Counted from the stretch's first letter, positions 45,132 through 54,580 are shown. The stretch is 64,000 bases of DNA from Desulfovibrio sp. Marseille-P6017 (GCA_900604495.1 UWOR01000012.1:31946-95945); one strand, 5' to 3'. The notes: generated by a model from the letters alone, not told the origin. Numbers and translations are program-made.

Positions 45132-45465
45132 TAATGATATTTTAAATATTGTATTTAAGGTTTCTAATACGATAGAGTACAAGGTTAATGAAAGTAACAT
45201 TGTTACTATACTTGAAAAACAAGATCACAAAATTCAAAATTTTTTTAGAAGACTTCATTTTAAAATTCCAATGTATAAAGAAGTCACATTAGATAAATTT
45301 AGTAGTTTTGTATTTTTACAAATTGATGGTAAAAATACAGTTAAAGAAATTGGAGAGCATTTAGATAGTACTTATGGAGATAGTACACATCCTCTTTATG
45401 AGAGACTATTAATGTTTTTAAATCATATAAATGTAAACTGTAATTATATAGAAAGAATTTCTTAA
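45124..45465 (+). CDS. PqqD-family protein coupled to the OPT transporter
   Basis: A 113-residue soluble protein. Residues 55-110 (MYKEVTLDKFSSFVFLQIDGKNTVKEIGEHLDSTYGDSTHPLYERLLMFLNHI) follow the PqqD pattern, a winged-helix fold that binds RiPP leader peptides. The first 50 residues are an extra N-terminal part. The gene overlaps the OPT stop by 8 bases, indicating translational coupling and a joint role. No radical SAM enzyme or precursor peptide is nearby. Confidence 0.75.
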   Translation: MNNNDILNIVFKVSNTIEYKVNESNIVTILEKQDHKIQNFFRRLHFKIPMYKEVTLDKFSSFVFLQIDGKNTVKEIGEHLDSTYGDSTHPLYERLLMFLNHINVNCNYIERIS

Positions 45466-45473
45466 TTAATAAT

Positions 45474-45518
45474 AAGAAAGGTGGATATTAAATTTTGTTT
45501 AGTTATCTACCTTTCCTA
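45474..45518. terminator. Bidirectional terminator
   Basis: AGAAAGGTGGATA paired with TATCTACCTTTCCT between convergent genes. Confidence 0.75.
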
Positions 45519-45526
45519 TTTTATAT

Positions 45527-46195
45527 TTATATCTCTATACTCTCATTAAAGTTTACAACTAAAACTTTTGTATCACAGCATTTTTCAACTTCTCCTTTGA
45601 AATCTTCTGGTGATTGTGATATTGGCTCCCATGTATTGTAATGTATAGGTATAGCTACCTTAGGTTTTATCATTTTTACAGCTTCTAAGGCTTCCTCTGG
45701 ACCCATAGTAAAATTATCTCCTATAGGTAATAAAGCATAGTCTATTTTATTCATACGACCTATAAGTTCCATATCACCAAATAATGCAGTATCACCTGCA
45801 AAATATATGATTTTGTTAAAGAAATTTATTACAAATCCACAAGCAAGTCCACCTTCTATCCCTGAACTATGTATTGCTTGAGTTACTTTCACAAATCCAA
45901 AATCAAATTTACATTTTCCACCAATATTCATTCCATGAGACTTACATCCCTTACTATCTACCAAATTAGCTATTTCTGCTGTTGATATTATAGTAGCTCC
46001 AGTTCTTTTCGCTATATCTATTGCATCTCCTATATGATCAAAATGTGCATGAGATACTAATATGTAATCACATTCTACTTCATTTGGATTTGTTTTATTT
46101 AGTGGATTATCAGTAAAAAATGGATCTAGCAATATAGTTACATTATTTTTAGTTAATGACATATTTGCATGTCCATTGTATTTTAAATTTATCAT
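45527..46195 (-). CDS. UPF0173 metal-dependent hydrolase (UlaG-like, MBL fold)
   Basis: The ATG at 46195 (MINLKYNGHANM) follows GGAGGTAAAT; the seven residues upstream lack a site. The 222-residue protein is a metallo-beta-lactamase fold of the UlaG/UPF0173 type: LSHAHFDHIGD-like VSHAHFDHIGDA (zinc ligands), YFAGDTALFGDM and PIGDNFTMGPEEALEAVKMIKPKVAIPIHYNTW (final His). Full family length. Substrate unknown; UlaG relatives are lactonases or phosphodiesterases. Confidence 0.92.
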   Translation of the reverse strand: MINLKYNGHANMSLTKNNVTILLDPFFTDNPLNKTNPNEVECDYILVSHAHFDHIGDAIDIAKRTGATIISTAEIANLVDSKGCKSHGMNIGGKCKFDFGFVKVTQAIHSSGIEGGLACGFVINFFNKIIYFAGDTALFGDMELIGRMNKIDYALLPIGDNFTMGPEEALEAVKMIKPKVAIPIHYNTWEPISQSPEDFKGEVEKCCDTKVLVVNFNESIEI

Positions 46196-46223
46196 ATTTA
46201 CCTCCGAATATATCACCTGTTTA

Positions 46224-47335
46224 TTATATAAAACATACTGAAAAACTTCCTATAAGTATGAGTATTGTCAATATCGTAAAAAACTTACCTAAAGGGTGTG
46301 CCATATTAACATTCCACCCTGCTCCTAATCTTTTTTCCACCATAAAGTTAGGATCCTCTTTATTATAGTATATAAATCCATATATCCAATTTTCATCATC
46401 ACTTGCTATAGTATATACGCCTTTACTTTTAGGCTTTATACTTCCTAACATTATATAAAAATAAATTATTACTATTGCAATAAAAATTGGTAATATACAT
46501 TCAACAAAAACTAACTGTATTGGTATATTCTTTTGTTTAACCATAAATATTGGAATAGTTGTAGTTAAAGATTGAATAGTAAGTGTAAGTATAAAAAATG
46601 AGTATCCTATGCCATTAATATATCGTATTGCCTTTTTCCTGTTTAATTCTATATTTTCATAATCTATATAAACAGCACTTGAAATGCTACCTATTCCAAT
46701 TAGTGTAAATAATATTACCATTGTTATATCTATAAAGTTAATATAAAATACATTAATTATATTTTTAGAAGAAAATCCATCAGCTCTCCCTCCAGGTCCC
46801 CAATGAGTAATTATTATATCTGGCAATTTATTGTAGCTTATTATCACATATAAAAATGATAATAACGATAAACATATGCATATACTATATAGTATTATAA
46901 ACTTTTCTAATTTTTTCTTTGATTTTGTTATAAATTTATCTTCTTTTATATATTTTTTATTACTTTTATTTATGCTCTGTTCAATATTAAGTTCTGATAA
47001 ATATTTTTCCTTTGCATACTTTGCTAATTTATATGACTTTTTAATAATAAAATATAAAGCCAAATATATAAATATAGTTATTGATATATTTAATCCTATA
47101 TTAATATTTGTAGTGTTTCAATTAATATATATATTAATATAGTTAATATTAATGATAAGTTTAGTTTATTTTTAAATTTTTTATCTATATCTTTTTTTAT
47201 ATTATCTCCTAGATATATTTTATATACAAAAACACCATAAAAATATTGATTGCTACTTATTGTCTGAGTATTATACGTCATAAGATGAGTAAATAAAATT
47301 ATTAATATAAATATCATATACCTTATAAAAAACAT
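46224..47335 (-). pseudogene. DUF1648 membrane protein split by a frameshift
   Basis: Two minus-strand frames abut. The first (47335-47096, 79 residues) gives an N-terminal helix, a FYGVFVYKIYLGDNIKKDIDKKFKNKLNLS cytoplasmic segment and part of a second helix, then stops. The second (open from about 47105 to 46224) continues with NIGLNISITIFIYLALYFIIKKSYKLAKYAKEK and carries a DUF1648 domain (YNKLPDIIITHWGPGGRADGFSSKN), several helices and a C-terminal tail. Together they form a plausible single protein of about 365 residues with the usual order of this Firmicute family. The break near 47096-47110 lies in no long homopolymer. The second frame alone could start only at TTG 47063 without a ribosome site. 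Confidence 0.7.
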
Positions 47336-47504
47336 CTAATTCTCCCCTCCCTAGTTTAGATAATTACATTTCAAATTTATTAAAATATCTATACTTTTAG
47401 TTGTTATTTATATTTGTATTTGTAATAAATTGATTATTTGTTATATTTTAGAAGATAATATATATTATATGTATATAAATTATAGAAAGGATGAATAGTC
47501 AATC

Positions 47505-47717
47505 ATGGAAATGATAATTGCAATTATATGTGTTATTCTTTTATTTATAATAATAAAATATCTACTTAAAAAACTTGTTTTTGCACTAATACTTGTAGGT
47601 GTTACAGGTATTATTAGTTATATATATAAAGTCCCTTATATTATAAGTTTATGTTCAATTTTAATTCTTCTTTATTCTATATATTCTATTTTTTCAGAAG
47701 TTGTTTTTTGGATATAA
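47505..47717 (+). CDS. Small membrane protein, two helices
   Basis: A 70-residue protein made of two to three hydrophobic helices (IIAIICVILLFIIIKYLL, FALILVGVTGIISYIY, YIISLCSILILLYSIYSIF). AAAGGATG lies about ten bases upstream of the ATG. No family is recognised. It is expressed divergently from the DUF1648 gene and is followed by another short hydrophobic frame. Confidence 0.55.
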   Translation: MEMIIAIICVILLFIIIKYLLKKLVFALILVGVTGIISYIYKVPYIISLCSILILLYSIYSIFSEVVFWI

Positions 47718-47801
47718 TATTATAAGACCTTGTAGGCTTTATATAATGGCTTTTATGAAAAAATAGTTACGCTATTATTTAGCTTAAATTATATTGTATT
47801 T

Positions 47802-47963
47802 ATGAGTATATGTTATATTACTCTTATGAGTATTAGTTTTTCTATGATAGATATTGTAGAATTAGCTACTGCCTTTATATTCACATGGATATTTGTATGG
47901 TTAGTTTTACATACTAGAAGCCTTTTATTTAGTATAATAGAAAGAACTAGTCTATATGACTAG
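47802..47963 (+). CDS. Possible 53-residue hydrophobic ORF
   Basis: A short frame (MSICYITLMSISFSMIDIVELATAFIF...) with one clear transmembrane helix. No good ribosome site was seen and its last codons lie inside the long inverted repeat at 47931-47979. It may be a decayed gene or a chance frame. Confidence 0.25.
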   Translation: MSICYITLMSISFSMIDIVELATAFIFTWIFVWLVLHTRSLLFSIIERTSLYD

Positions 47964-47979
47964 TTCTTTCTATTATACT
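47931..47979. terminator. 22-bp perfect inverted repeat between convergent frames
   Basis: AGTATAATAGAAAGAACTAG... and its exact reverse complement around the loop TATAT. It directly abuts the stop codon of the minus-strand gene at 47979. There is no strong T-run, so it may act as a bidirectional terminator or RNA 3'-end stabiliser. Confidence 0.6.
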
Positions 47980-48344
47980 TACTTCCATACATAAGCATCT
48001 TTCATTATATTTATTCGTTGTAAGTCTTCAAATGTTGAATTATAATTTATAAACTTTTCTATAAATTTTTTCTTAATATCTGAGTCTACATTTAAATTCT
48101 CTATTTTTCTTAATCCTACTGCAAATTTTCCCATTTTTATCATTAAGTTTTCATAATTACTATCATATAATTTATACTCTTCACTTAACTTCTCTAATTT
48201 TTCTAATTCTAGTTTTACAAGTGACTCATATTTTTTTATATCATCTAGTTTTTTTATACTATCGTATATATTATTTATATCTATTTTTACTCTTATTAAA
48301 TAATTTTCATATTGATTTATTATTTCTTTATCTGTATTGTTCAT
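47979..48344 (-). CDS. Coiled-coil hypothetical protein
   Basis: A 121-residue soluble protein, highly charged and helical, with a heptad-like stretch (YDSIKKLDDIKKYESLVKLELEKLEKLSEEYKLYDSNYENLMIKMGKF). No signal peptide or known motif. It lies downstream of the Amt-PII gene on the same strand, about 85 bases away. Not recognised. Confidence 0.6.
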   Translation of the reverse strand: MNNTDKEIINQYENYLIRVKIDINNIYDSIKKLDDIKKYESLVKLELEKLEKLSEEYKLYDSNYENLMIKMGKFAVGLRKIENLNVDSDIKKKFIEKFINYNSTFEDLQRINIMKDAYVWK

Positions 48345-48427
48345 TATTAATTTTCTCCTATGCTTATTTATAATAATACTTTATTAATACCCTAACTTTA
48401 TATTTTTATAGAATCTAACTATATTAT

Positions 48428-50119
48428 TTACATTTCACATTTTTCATCAGGATATTGGAGAGCATCATAATCCTCTTCTCCTGTACGAACTCTAACTACA
48501 TGTTCTACATCATAAACAAATATCTTACCATCACCAATTCCTCCTGTATAAAGCACTTTCTTAGCAGTTTCTACAACCTTCTCAACTGGTACTTTAGGAA
48601 GTAAATGTATTTCCATCTTAGAGCCACGATAATATTCTGTAGAACCATTTTGTACGCCACATCCTAATACTTGAGTAACAGTCATACCACTTATGCAAAT
48701 TTTGTTCATAGCAGCTTTTAATTCTTCAAACTTGCTTTGATTTGCAATTATTGTTATATGAGATATTTTATGTGATGACGTTAATTCTTTTTCAACTTTT
48801 TCTTTTTGTACTTCTGGTGATAAGGTAGGAATACTTATAGATGGCATATAAATATCTTTAGAATCTTCTATTAAAGAAACTGGTAACATTGAAAAGTCAG
48901 AATACGCACTTACAAGACCATGTTCTGGTAAATCTAGACCACTAATTTCTTCACTTTCACTAACACGTAATCCTATAGTATTTTTTAATATGATAAATAC
49001 TGTACCCATTGTTATTGCAACCCAAGCAAAAACAGCAACTACTCCTAGTAATTGTACTCCAAAGAAACTAAATCCATATCCATAAAATACTCCATCAGTA
49101 GTTGAAAACAAACCAGTTAATAAAGTACCACTTAAACCACAAATACAGTGAACACCTATAGCACCGACAGGGTCATCAATTTTTAATTTCTTATCTATAA
49201 ATTCAATGCCATATACAACTAAAAATCCAGAAATTAATCCTATAAAAAATGCTCCTACATTAGAAACCATATCACAACCTGCTGTTATAGCTACAAGCCC
49301 TGCTAATGATCCATTTAATGTCATAGAGACATCTGGTTTTTTATATTTAACCCATGTAATTATCATAACTGTAACAGTAGCTACTGCAGCAGCTAAGTTA
49401 GTTGTTGAAAATATATGACCCATTGAAACAATTATTTCATCACCTTCAGCACAAACTGTTGAACAACCATTAAATCCAAACCAACAAAACCATAATATAA
49501 ATACACCTAATGCACCTAGAGGTATATTATGTCCTGGTATAGCTCTTGATTCTCCATCCTTTGTATATTTGCCTATTCTAGGTCCAAGAATTTTAGCTCC
49601 AACTAATGCAGCCACTCCACCTACCATATGAACAGCAGTAGAACCAGCAAAATCATGAAATCCTAATTGAGCTAACCATCCACCACCCCATATCCAGTGG
49701 GCTGATACAGGATAAATAATAGCACTAATTATTGCACTATATATACAATATGATATAAATTTAGTACGTTCTGCCATTGCACCTGATACTATTGTTGCAG
49801 CAGTTGCACAGAATACACATTGAAATATAAAGAATGCTTCTTTTGGTACACCTAATGGTAATATATCAGTATAACTGCCTTGTGTAAGTAAATCAATTCA
49901 ACCTATTAGTGAACTACTACCTGCAAATATAATTCCAAAACCTATAAACCAAAATATTGTACTACCTATTGCAAAGTCCATTAAATTTTTCATTATAATA
50001 TTTCCTGAGTTCTTAGCTCTTGTAAATCCTGTTTCTACCATTGCAAATCCAGCTTGCATAAAGAATACAAGAACTGCACCAAGAAGAACCCATATTGTTG
50101 ATGTTGCTGAATACATCAA
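48428..50119 (-). pseudogene. amt: Ammonium transporter-PII fusion interrupted by a TGA
   Basis: One continuous frame of about 563 codons encodes an Amt-type ammonium channel followed by a GlnB/PII domain. The Amt part has MQAGFAMVETGFTRAKNS near the start, DFAGSTAVHMVGGVAALVGA and PVGAIGVHCICGLSGTL, with the pore His residues. The last 115 residues are a PII domain (ITIIANQSKFEELKAAMNKICISGMTV, T-loop STEYYRGSKMEIHLLPKVPVE, then GDGKIFVYDVEHVVRVRTGEE). A TGA at 49898-49900 cuts the frame after 73 residues (SSLIG-stop-IDLLTQGSYTD). A leader hairpin lies at 50141-50173. The TGA probably replaces Trp or Arg. Confidence 0.88.
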
Positions 50120-50140
50120 AATCCCCCCTTAAAATAAAAT

Positions 50141-50173
50141 AAGCGTGTGATTCCTCCATTGGAAACACACGCC
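50141..50173 (-). promoter_or_regulatory. Leader hairpin upstream of amt
   Basis: On the minus strand GCGTGTG-TTTCC pairs with GGAA-CACACGC around the six-base loop AATGGA, followed by a T-rich stretch. It lies about 20 bases before the amt ATG, so it can act as a terminator in the leader. The hexaloop has A at position 1 and G at position 4, the pattern recognised by ANTAR-domain antiterminators, but the second hexaloop hairpin typical of those targets was not found. Confidence 0.55.
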
Positions 50174-50391
50174 ATTGTGAGTTGTTTTAATTCACTTGTT
50201 AATATATATTATTATAAAGTTCTAAATTTATTACATATGGATAAAATTTTTATAAAATAAATATTGATTATAGATTTAATAATTTTTATTTATTAAATCT
50301 ATAGTTTATTATAAAAAATGGTAATTACCTAATATGAGTGATAAAATAAATATTGATTGATTTATTAAATACAAAATTGGAGATGAGTTTA

Positions 50392-51078
50392 TTGAAAAAG
50401 CTTTTAATTTTAATTATAAAATTAATATCTGGTTTCTTTTTATGTGCAATGGGAACTGTAATGGCTATTAAATCTAACTTAGGGTTAAGCCCATGGGATG
50501 TATTTCATCAAGGAATCAGTAACATAAGCGGATTTACCATTGGTCAAGTTAGTATTTTTGTGGGTATCATAGTCGTAGCAATTAGTTATTTTCTAGGTTG
50601 CAAAATTGGATTTGGAACTATAAGTAATATGATAGTTATAGGATTATTTATTGATTTTATAACATACCTTAACTTCATTCCAAACTGTAATAGTTTATTA
50701 AGTGGAATAATTATGATTATAGGAAGTTTATTTATATCGGCAATTGGTGCCTATCTCTATATAGGATGTGCTATGGGGTGTGGTCCTAGAGATGGTCTTA
50801 TGGTTACTCTTATGCAAATTACTAACAAACCTATCAAGATTATAAGAGGAATTCTCGAAGTTACAGTTTTAATGCTAGGATGGATATTAGGTGGACTCGT
50901 TGGAATTGGTACACTTATAACTGCTTTTGGTATAGGATATTGTCTTCAACTAACTTTTAAACTACTTAAGTTTGATGTTAGTTCCATCCATCAAAAAAAT
51001 CTTAGAGATGGCTTTATATTTGTAAAAGAATGCTTAATCAATGAAGATGACAAACCTATTATGGAAGCTAAAAACTAA
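50392..51078 (+). CDS. YczE/YyaS/YitT-type membrane protein
   Basis: A TTG at 50392 is the probable start: GGAG lies 9 bases upstream, and the alternative ATG at 50383 overlaps that site. The 228-residue protein has about five helices. The opening ISGFFLCAMGTVMAIKSNLGLSPWDVFHQGISNISGFTIGQVSIFVG and GAYLYIGCAMGCGPRDGLMVTLM identify the YczE/YyaS group of integral membrane proteins, whose function is not established. A short cytoplasmic tail ends the protein. Confidence 0.85.
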   Translation: MKKLLILIIKLISGFFLCAMGTVMAIKSNLGLSPWDVFHQGISNISGFTIGQVSIFVGIIVVAISYFLGCKIGFGTISNMIVIGLFIDFITYLNFIPNCNSLLSGIIMIIGSLFISAIGAYLYIGCAMGCGPRDGLMVTLMQITNKPIKIIRGILEVTVLMLGWILGGLVGIGTLITAFGIGYCLQLTFKLLKFDVSSIHQKNLRDGFIFVKECLINEDDKPIMEAKN

Positions 51079-51130
51079 AAAAGTAGAATATATAAGTTGT
51101 CATTTTAACTTATATATTCTACTTTTTTAG
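51075..51130. terminator. Bidirectional terminator with a ~24-bp perfect stem
   Basis: CTAAAAAAGTAGAATATATA... and its reverse complement around GTCATTTT, overlapping the TAA of the upstream gene. Confidence 0.85.
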
Positions 51131-51138
51131 TTTTTAAA

Positions 51139-51492
51139 TTATAATAATTTTAAATCTAAATTTTCTTTGTTATATTCTATTTGATTATTTAAATCCAATT
51201 CATTAAGAATAACTTCTAAACTATTTTTATTTAAAAATATGTTTCCATTTACATCAATCAGCTTCATATCTATATCTTTATACTTATCTTTAATTTCATT
51301 TGTAAATTTATCATCTTTTAAAATATTATAATTCTTATCTAAATACACCTTAAATAACCATGGCATAGCATTTTCGCTAAGTGATGTTACGAATCTATCA
51401 AATAATAAATACTTTTCATTTTCTTCTTCAATTATCATAAATTTTGGGCTTTCATTTATTATTTTGTCTACAAAATCTTTATACTTACTCAT
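51139..51492 (-). CDS. Hypothetical protein
   Basis: The ATG at 51492 (MSKYKDFVDKI) follows AGGAGAG by 5 bases; the in-frame extension to 51534 is not needed. The 117-residue soluble acidic protein contains KFMIIEEENEKYLLFDRFVTSLSENAMPWLFKVYLD in the middle and a helical C-terminus. I do not recognise a family. It ends at a shared terminator and lies 51 bases after the ferredoxin-DUF362 gene, likely co-transcribed. Confidence 0.65.
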   Translation of the reverse strand: MSKYKDFVDKIINESPKFMIIEEENEKYLLFDRFVTSLSENAMPWLFKVYLDKNYNILKDDKFTNEIKDKYKDIDMKLIDVNGNIFLNKNSLEVILNELDLNNQIEYNKENLDLKLL

Positions 51493-51543
51493 GTCAACTC
51501 TCCTACTTAAAATACTTATAATTCTATTATACACAAATATAGT

Positions 51544-52686
51544 TTATCTTAAAAATTTAAATATAAATGGTCTTTTTAAATCTACAGCTTTTCTAGGACA
51601 TAACTCGTGACAGCAAAAACACCTTATACAATGATCTAAGTCTATCACTGGACCATTTTCTTTCATAGAAATTACTTTAGGTGGACATACTCTACTACAT
51701 TCGCCACATTTAATACAATCCTTAAAATTAATAACAGGTTTTCCTGATAATTTTTTATTAACAAAAAGCTCTATTTTCTTAGGTACAATACCTCTTAAAA
51801 AACTTATACTCCTGTTTGACGGTATTTTAAAATCTTTAATTATTTTATTCTCAATTTCTTCACCAATAACATGTATATCAGAAAAATCTTCATTAATAAA
51901 TTTTCTTTCTATACATCTTTGAACTGTCGGAACTCTACCTGGCTCTAAGTTTATAAGTTTACAAGCTATTACATCTATAGCATAAGGGTTAGATGATGCA
52001 AGTAGAACTCCTATTTTTCTAGGAGTACCTGACGTTGGACCTTCTCCTTCCATACCTATAATCCCATCCATTATAGTAATAGTTGGTGATACAAATAAAC
52101 ATATATCTATCAAAGCATCTGTGAAATCTCTAACCTCAGGCATTTTAAAATGATATTCAGCTTTTAGTACACCTGGTATTACTCCAAATAAATTTTTAAC
52201 TCCACCTGTAAAGGTTGCCATAGCATGGGTTTTTAATTTACATAAATTTATAACATAATCTACATCTACTATTGGTTTTATTACTGTCATATACTTTAAT
52301 ACTATACCACTTGGATTTTCTACCTTTAATTCTGAGGTATCATAATTCAATTGTATATTAAGCTCATTACAAACCTCTTCTATACCACAGGTTTTATATA
52401 TTCCTTTTAGTGATGATTTTGTATAAGGTCCTCCTGGGCTATCTCCAACTATTACCTTACACCCTAACTCTAAAAGCTTATTTGCTATTGCTTTTAAAAC
52501 TATCGGATGAGTTGTTGCCACTTCCTCTGGCTTTTTCTTTATAACTAAGTTTAATTTTATAAATACAGTGCTGCCATATTTTATATATTTATCAAGTCCC
52601 CCTAAATCATTTACTAACTTATCAATTTGTAACTTTACTTCTTCATAATCATAACTATTACAACTTCTAAGCGATACTTCTTTCAT
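51544..52686 (-). CDS. DUF362 protein with C-terminal 4Fe-4S ferredoxin domain
   Basis: A 380-residue protein. The DUF362 domain covers about residues 1-290, with STVFIKLNLVIKKKPEEVATTHPIVLKAI, VIVGDSPGGPYTKSSL, YVINLCKLKTHAMATFTGGVKNLFGVIPG and IMDGIIGMEGEGPTSGTPRKIGVLLASSNPYAIDVIACKL. Two 4Fe-4S motifs follow: CIKCGECSRVCPPKVI and CIRCFCCHELCPRKAV. This arrangement is typical of anaerobes and is presumed to take part in Fe-S or electron handling. AAAGGAG precedes the ATG. It is an intact paralogue of the broken DUF362 gene at 39448-40377. Confidence 0.9.
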   Translation of the reverse strand: MKEVSLRSCNSYDYEEVKLQIDKLVNDLGGLDKYIKYGSTVFIKLNLVIKKKPEEVATTHPIVLKAIANKLLELGCKVIVGDSPGGPYTKSSLKGIYKTCGIEEVCNELNIQLNYDTSELKVENPSGIVLKYMTVIKPIVDVDYVINLCKLKTHAMATFTGGVKNLFGVIPGVLKAEYHFKMPEVRDFTDALIDICLFVSPTITIMDGIIGMEGEGPTSGTPRKIGVLLASSNPYAIDVIACKLINLEPGRVPTVQRCIERKFINEDFSDIHVIGEEIENKIIKDFKIPSNRSISFLRGIVPKKIELFVNKKLSGKPVINFKDCIKCGECSRVCPPKVISMKENGPVIDLDHCIRCFCCHELCPRKAVDLKRPFIFKFLR

Positions 52687-52848
52687 ATAAAATCTCCTTT
52701 TAATTCAATATCCACTACAATATTATAACATTTTTTATAATTCATATTATTTAATTTCATTATAATTGGGTATTTAAATATGTATTGAATATATAACGTA
52801 ATATAGTAAAAACTATAAAAAATATATAACTTATAAGGAGATTAAACT

Positions 52849-53370
52849 TTGAAAATTTATACTAAAACAGGAGATAAAGGTCAGACATCACTATATGATG
52901 GAACTAGAGTTGATAAGGATGATATAAGAGTTGAATCTTACGGAACTCTTGATGAACTAAATTCATATATAGGTCTTTGTACAATTCATGCTGATAAAGA
53001 AGATAAAAAAATATTAAGAAAGATACAATTAAAGCTTTTTTCAGTTTCGGGAGAGCTTGCTACTAAAAAAGAAGGAAATTATAAAAATACTGTAAATGAA
53101 GATGACATAAAATATTTAGAAAATATAATCGATAATTATATTGATAAAATTGATAAAATAGATGCTTTTATAGTTCCTGGTTCTAGTGTATTATCTGCAA
53201 ATTTACACGTTGCTAGAACTATATGCAGAAGAGTTGAAAGAAGAATACTTACACTTAGTAAAGTTGATAGTATTAATCCTCTTTTACTAAAGTATATAAA
53301 TAGACTGTCTGATGTTCTTTATGCAATTGCTAGATATAACGAAAAAGAATTAATTTATGTAAAGTTCTAA
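52849..53370 (+). CDS. Cob(I)yrinic acid a,c-diamide adenosyltransferase (PduO type)
   Basis: A 173-residue ATP:cobalamin adenosyltransferase. The TTG at 52849 follows AAGGAG by 8 bases. The N-terminal KIYTKTGDKGQTSLYDGTRVDKDDIRVESYGTLDELNSYIG contains the ATP-binding GDxGxT pattern, and VPGSSVLSANLHVARTICRRVERRI is the conserved helix of the active site. It makes adenosylcobalamin in the cytoplasm. No B12-dependent enzyme or other cobalamin gene is adjacent, so it may serve salvage or a distant diol dehydratase or mutase. Confidence 0.95.
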   Translation: MKIYTKTGDKGQTSLYDGTRVDKDDIRVESYGTLDELNSYIGLCTIHADKEDKKILRKIQLKLFSVSGELATKKEGNYKNTVNEDDIKYLENIIDNYIDKIDKIDAFIVPGSSVLSANLHVARTICRRVERRILTLSKVDSINPLLLKYINRLSDVLYAIARYNEKELIYVKF

Positions 53371-53371
53371 T

Positions 53372-53418
53372 AAAAAAGGTGTGTAACTTATATTTTATTT
53401 AGTTACACACCTTTTTTT
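53372..53418. terminator. Bidirectional terminator
   Basis: AAAAAAGGTGTGTAACT/AGTTACACACCTTTTTT hairpin between convergent genes. Confidence 0.9.
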
Positions 53419-54580
53419 ATTTATCAAATTTTGAGTAAACTATCTTACCGTCTATTATAGTATATAAAGTTTCTGTAAATGTTTCCATAGGATTACCTGT
53501 AAATATTGCTATATCTGCATCCTTTCCAACTTCAATACTACCTACTCTATCATCTACATTACATATTTTAGCTGGATTTATTGTTATTGCTTTTAACCCT
53601 TCTTCTAAATCAAGTCCTGCTTTAACAGCAAGTCCTGCACTTAATGCAAGATACTCTATAGGTACTACTGGATGATCTGTCATTATAGCAACCCTACATC
53701 CAGCTTTATGAAGTATTCCTGCAGTTGCAAAAGTTTTATTTTGAACTTCTGGTTTAGTTATACTTCCAAAGCTAGGTCCTAAAATTGTATCAAAACCACT
53801 ATTTTTAACTGACTGTGATATTAAATGACCTTCTGTACAATGGTCTAGTGTCATATCTAAATCAAATTCTTTAGATATTCTAATTGCAGTTAATATGTCA
53901 TCAGCTCTATGTGCATGAGCTTTTAGTGGTATTCTTTTTTCTAAAACATCTATCCATGGCTCCTTTTTAAAATCTAAATCAAATTCTTCATTATTTTTTA
54001 AAGCTTTATCTTTTTTAATTTTATATTTTTTAGCTTCAAATAAAGTTTCTCTTAATATAGCTGATGTACCCATTCTTGTTGATGGTGATGTAAATCTCTG
54101 AGGATATACATTTTTCGTATTTTCACCAAAAGCCACTTTCATAGCTGCTGGATTTTTCACTATCATATCATCTAATGACTTTCCTTTAGTTTTCATAAAT
54201 ACAGATTGTCCACCACATACATTTGCACTTCCTGGACCTGTCATAAGTGATGTTACTCCACCTTTTATAGCACTATCAAATCCTTTATCTAATATATTTA
54301 TACTATCTATTCCCCTTAAATAAGGAGTTACTGAATTTATACGCTCATTTACATCATCTCCTTCCCAACCTACTCCTCCTAGAGATAGACCTACATGGCA
54401 ATGTGCATCTATAAGGCCTGGCATAACCCATGATCCATTTACATCTATTATTTTCATTTCATCAGTTTCTTTTATATCTTTTGATACTCCTATAATTTTA
54501 CCTTCATTTATTAAAACACATCCATTTTCAATAGTATTTCCTGCCATAGTTAAGATTTTTCCATTTTTAATTAATATCAT
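53417..54580 (-). CDS. Amidohydrolase (imidazolonepropionase/prolidase-like)
   Basis: A 387-residue TIM-barrel amidohydrolase with the flanking beta-sandwich. The metal site motif is GLIDAHCHVGLSLGG near residue 60; further ligands lie in PLKAHAHRADDILTAI, LDHCTEGHLI and AIMTDHPVVP, and KDADIAIFTGNPMETFTETLYTIIDGKIVY is the C-terminal sandwich. The subgroup acts on cyclic amides or dipeptides. It is downstream of the AbgT transporter on the same strand, suggesting it processes an imported amide or dipeptide. Confidence 0.88.
   Translation of the reverse strand: MILIKNGKILTMAGNTIENGCVLINEGKIIGVSKDIKETDEMKIIDVNGSWVMPGLIDAHCHVGLSLGGVGWEGDDVNERINSVTPYLRGIDSINILDKGFDSAIKGGVTSLMTGPGSANVCGGQSVFMKTKGKSLDDMIVKNPAAMKVAFGENTKNVYPQRFTSPSTRMGTSAILRETLFEAKKYKIKKDKALKNNEEFDLDFKKEPWIDVLEKRIPLKAHAHRADDILTAIRISKEFDLDMTLDHCTEGHLISQSVKNSGFDTILGPSFGSITKPEVQNKTFATAGILHKAGCRVAIMTDHPVVPIEYLALSAGLAVKAGLDLEEGLKAITINPAKICNVDDRVGSIEVGKDADIAIFTGNPMETFTETLYTIIDGKIVYSKFDK

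Noticed and set aside
47718..47801. Frameshift link between the 70-residue membrane protein and the following short ORF
   Set aside because: Several stops occur in all frames between them, so a single indel would not join the two.
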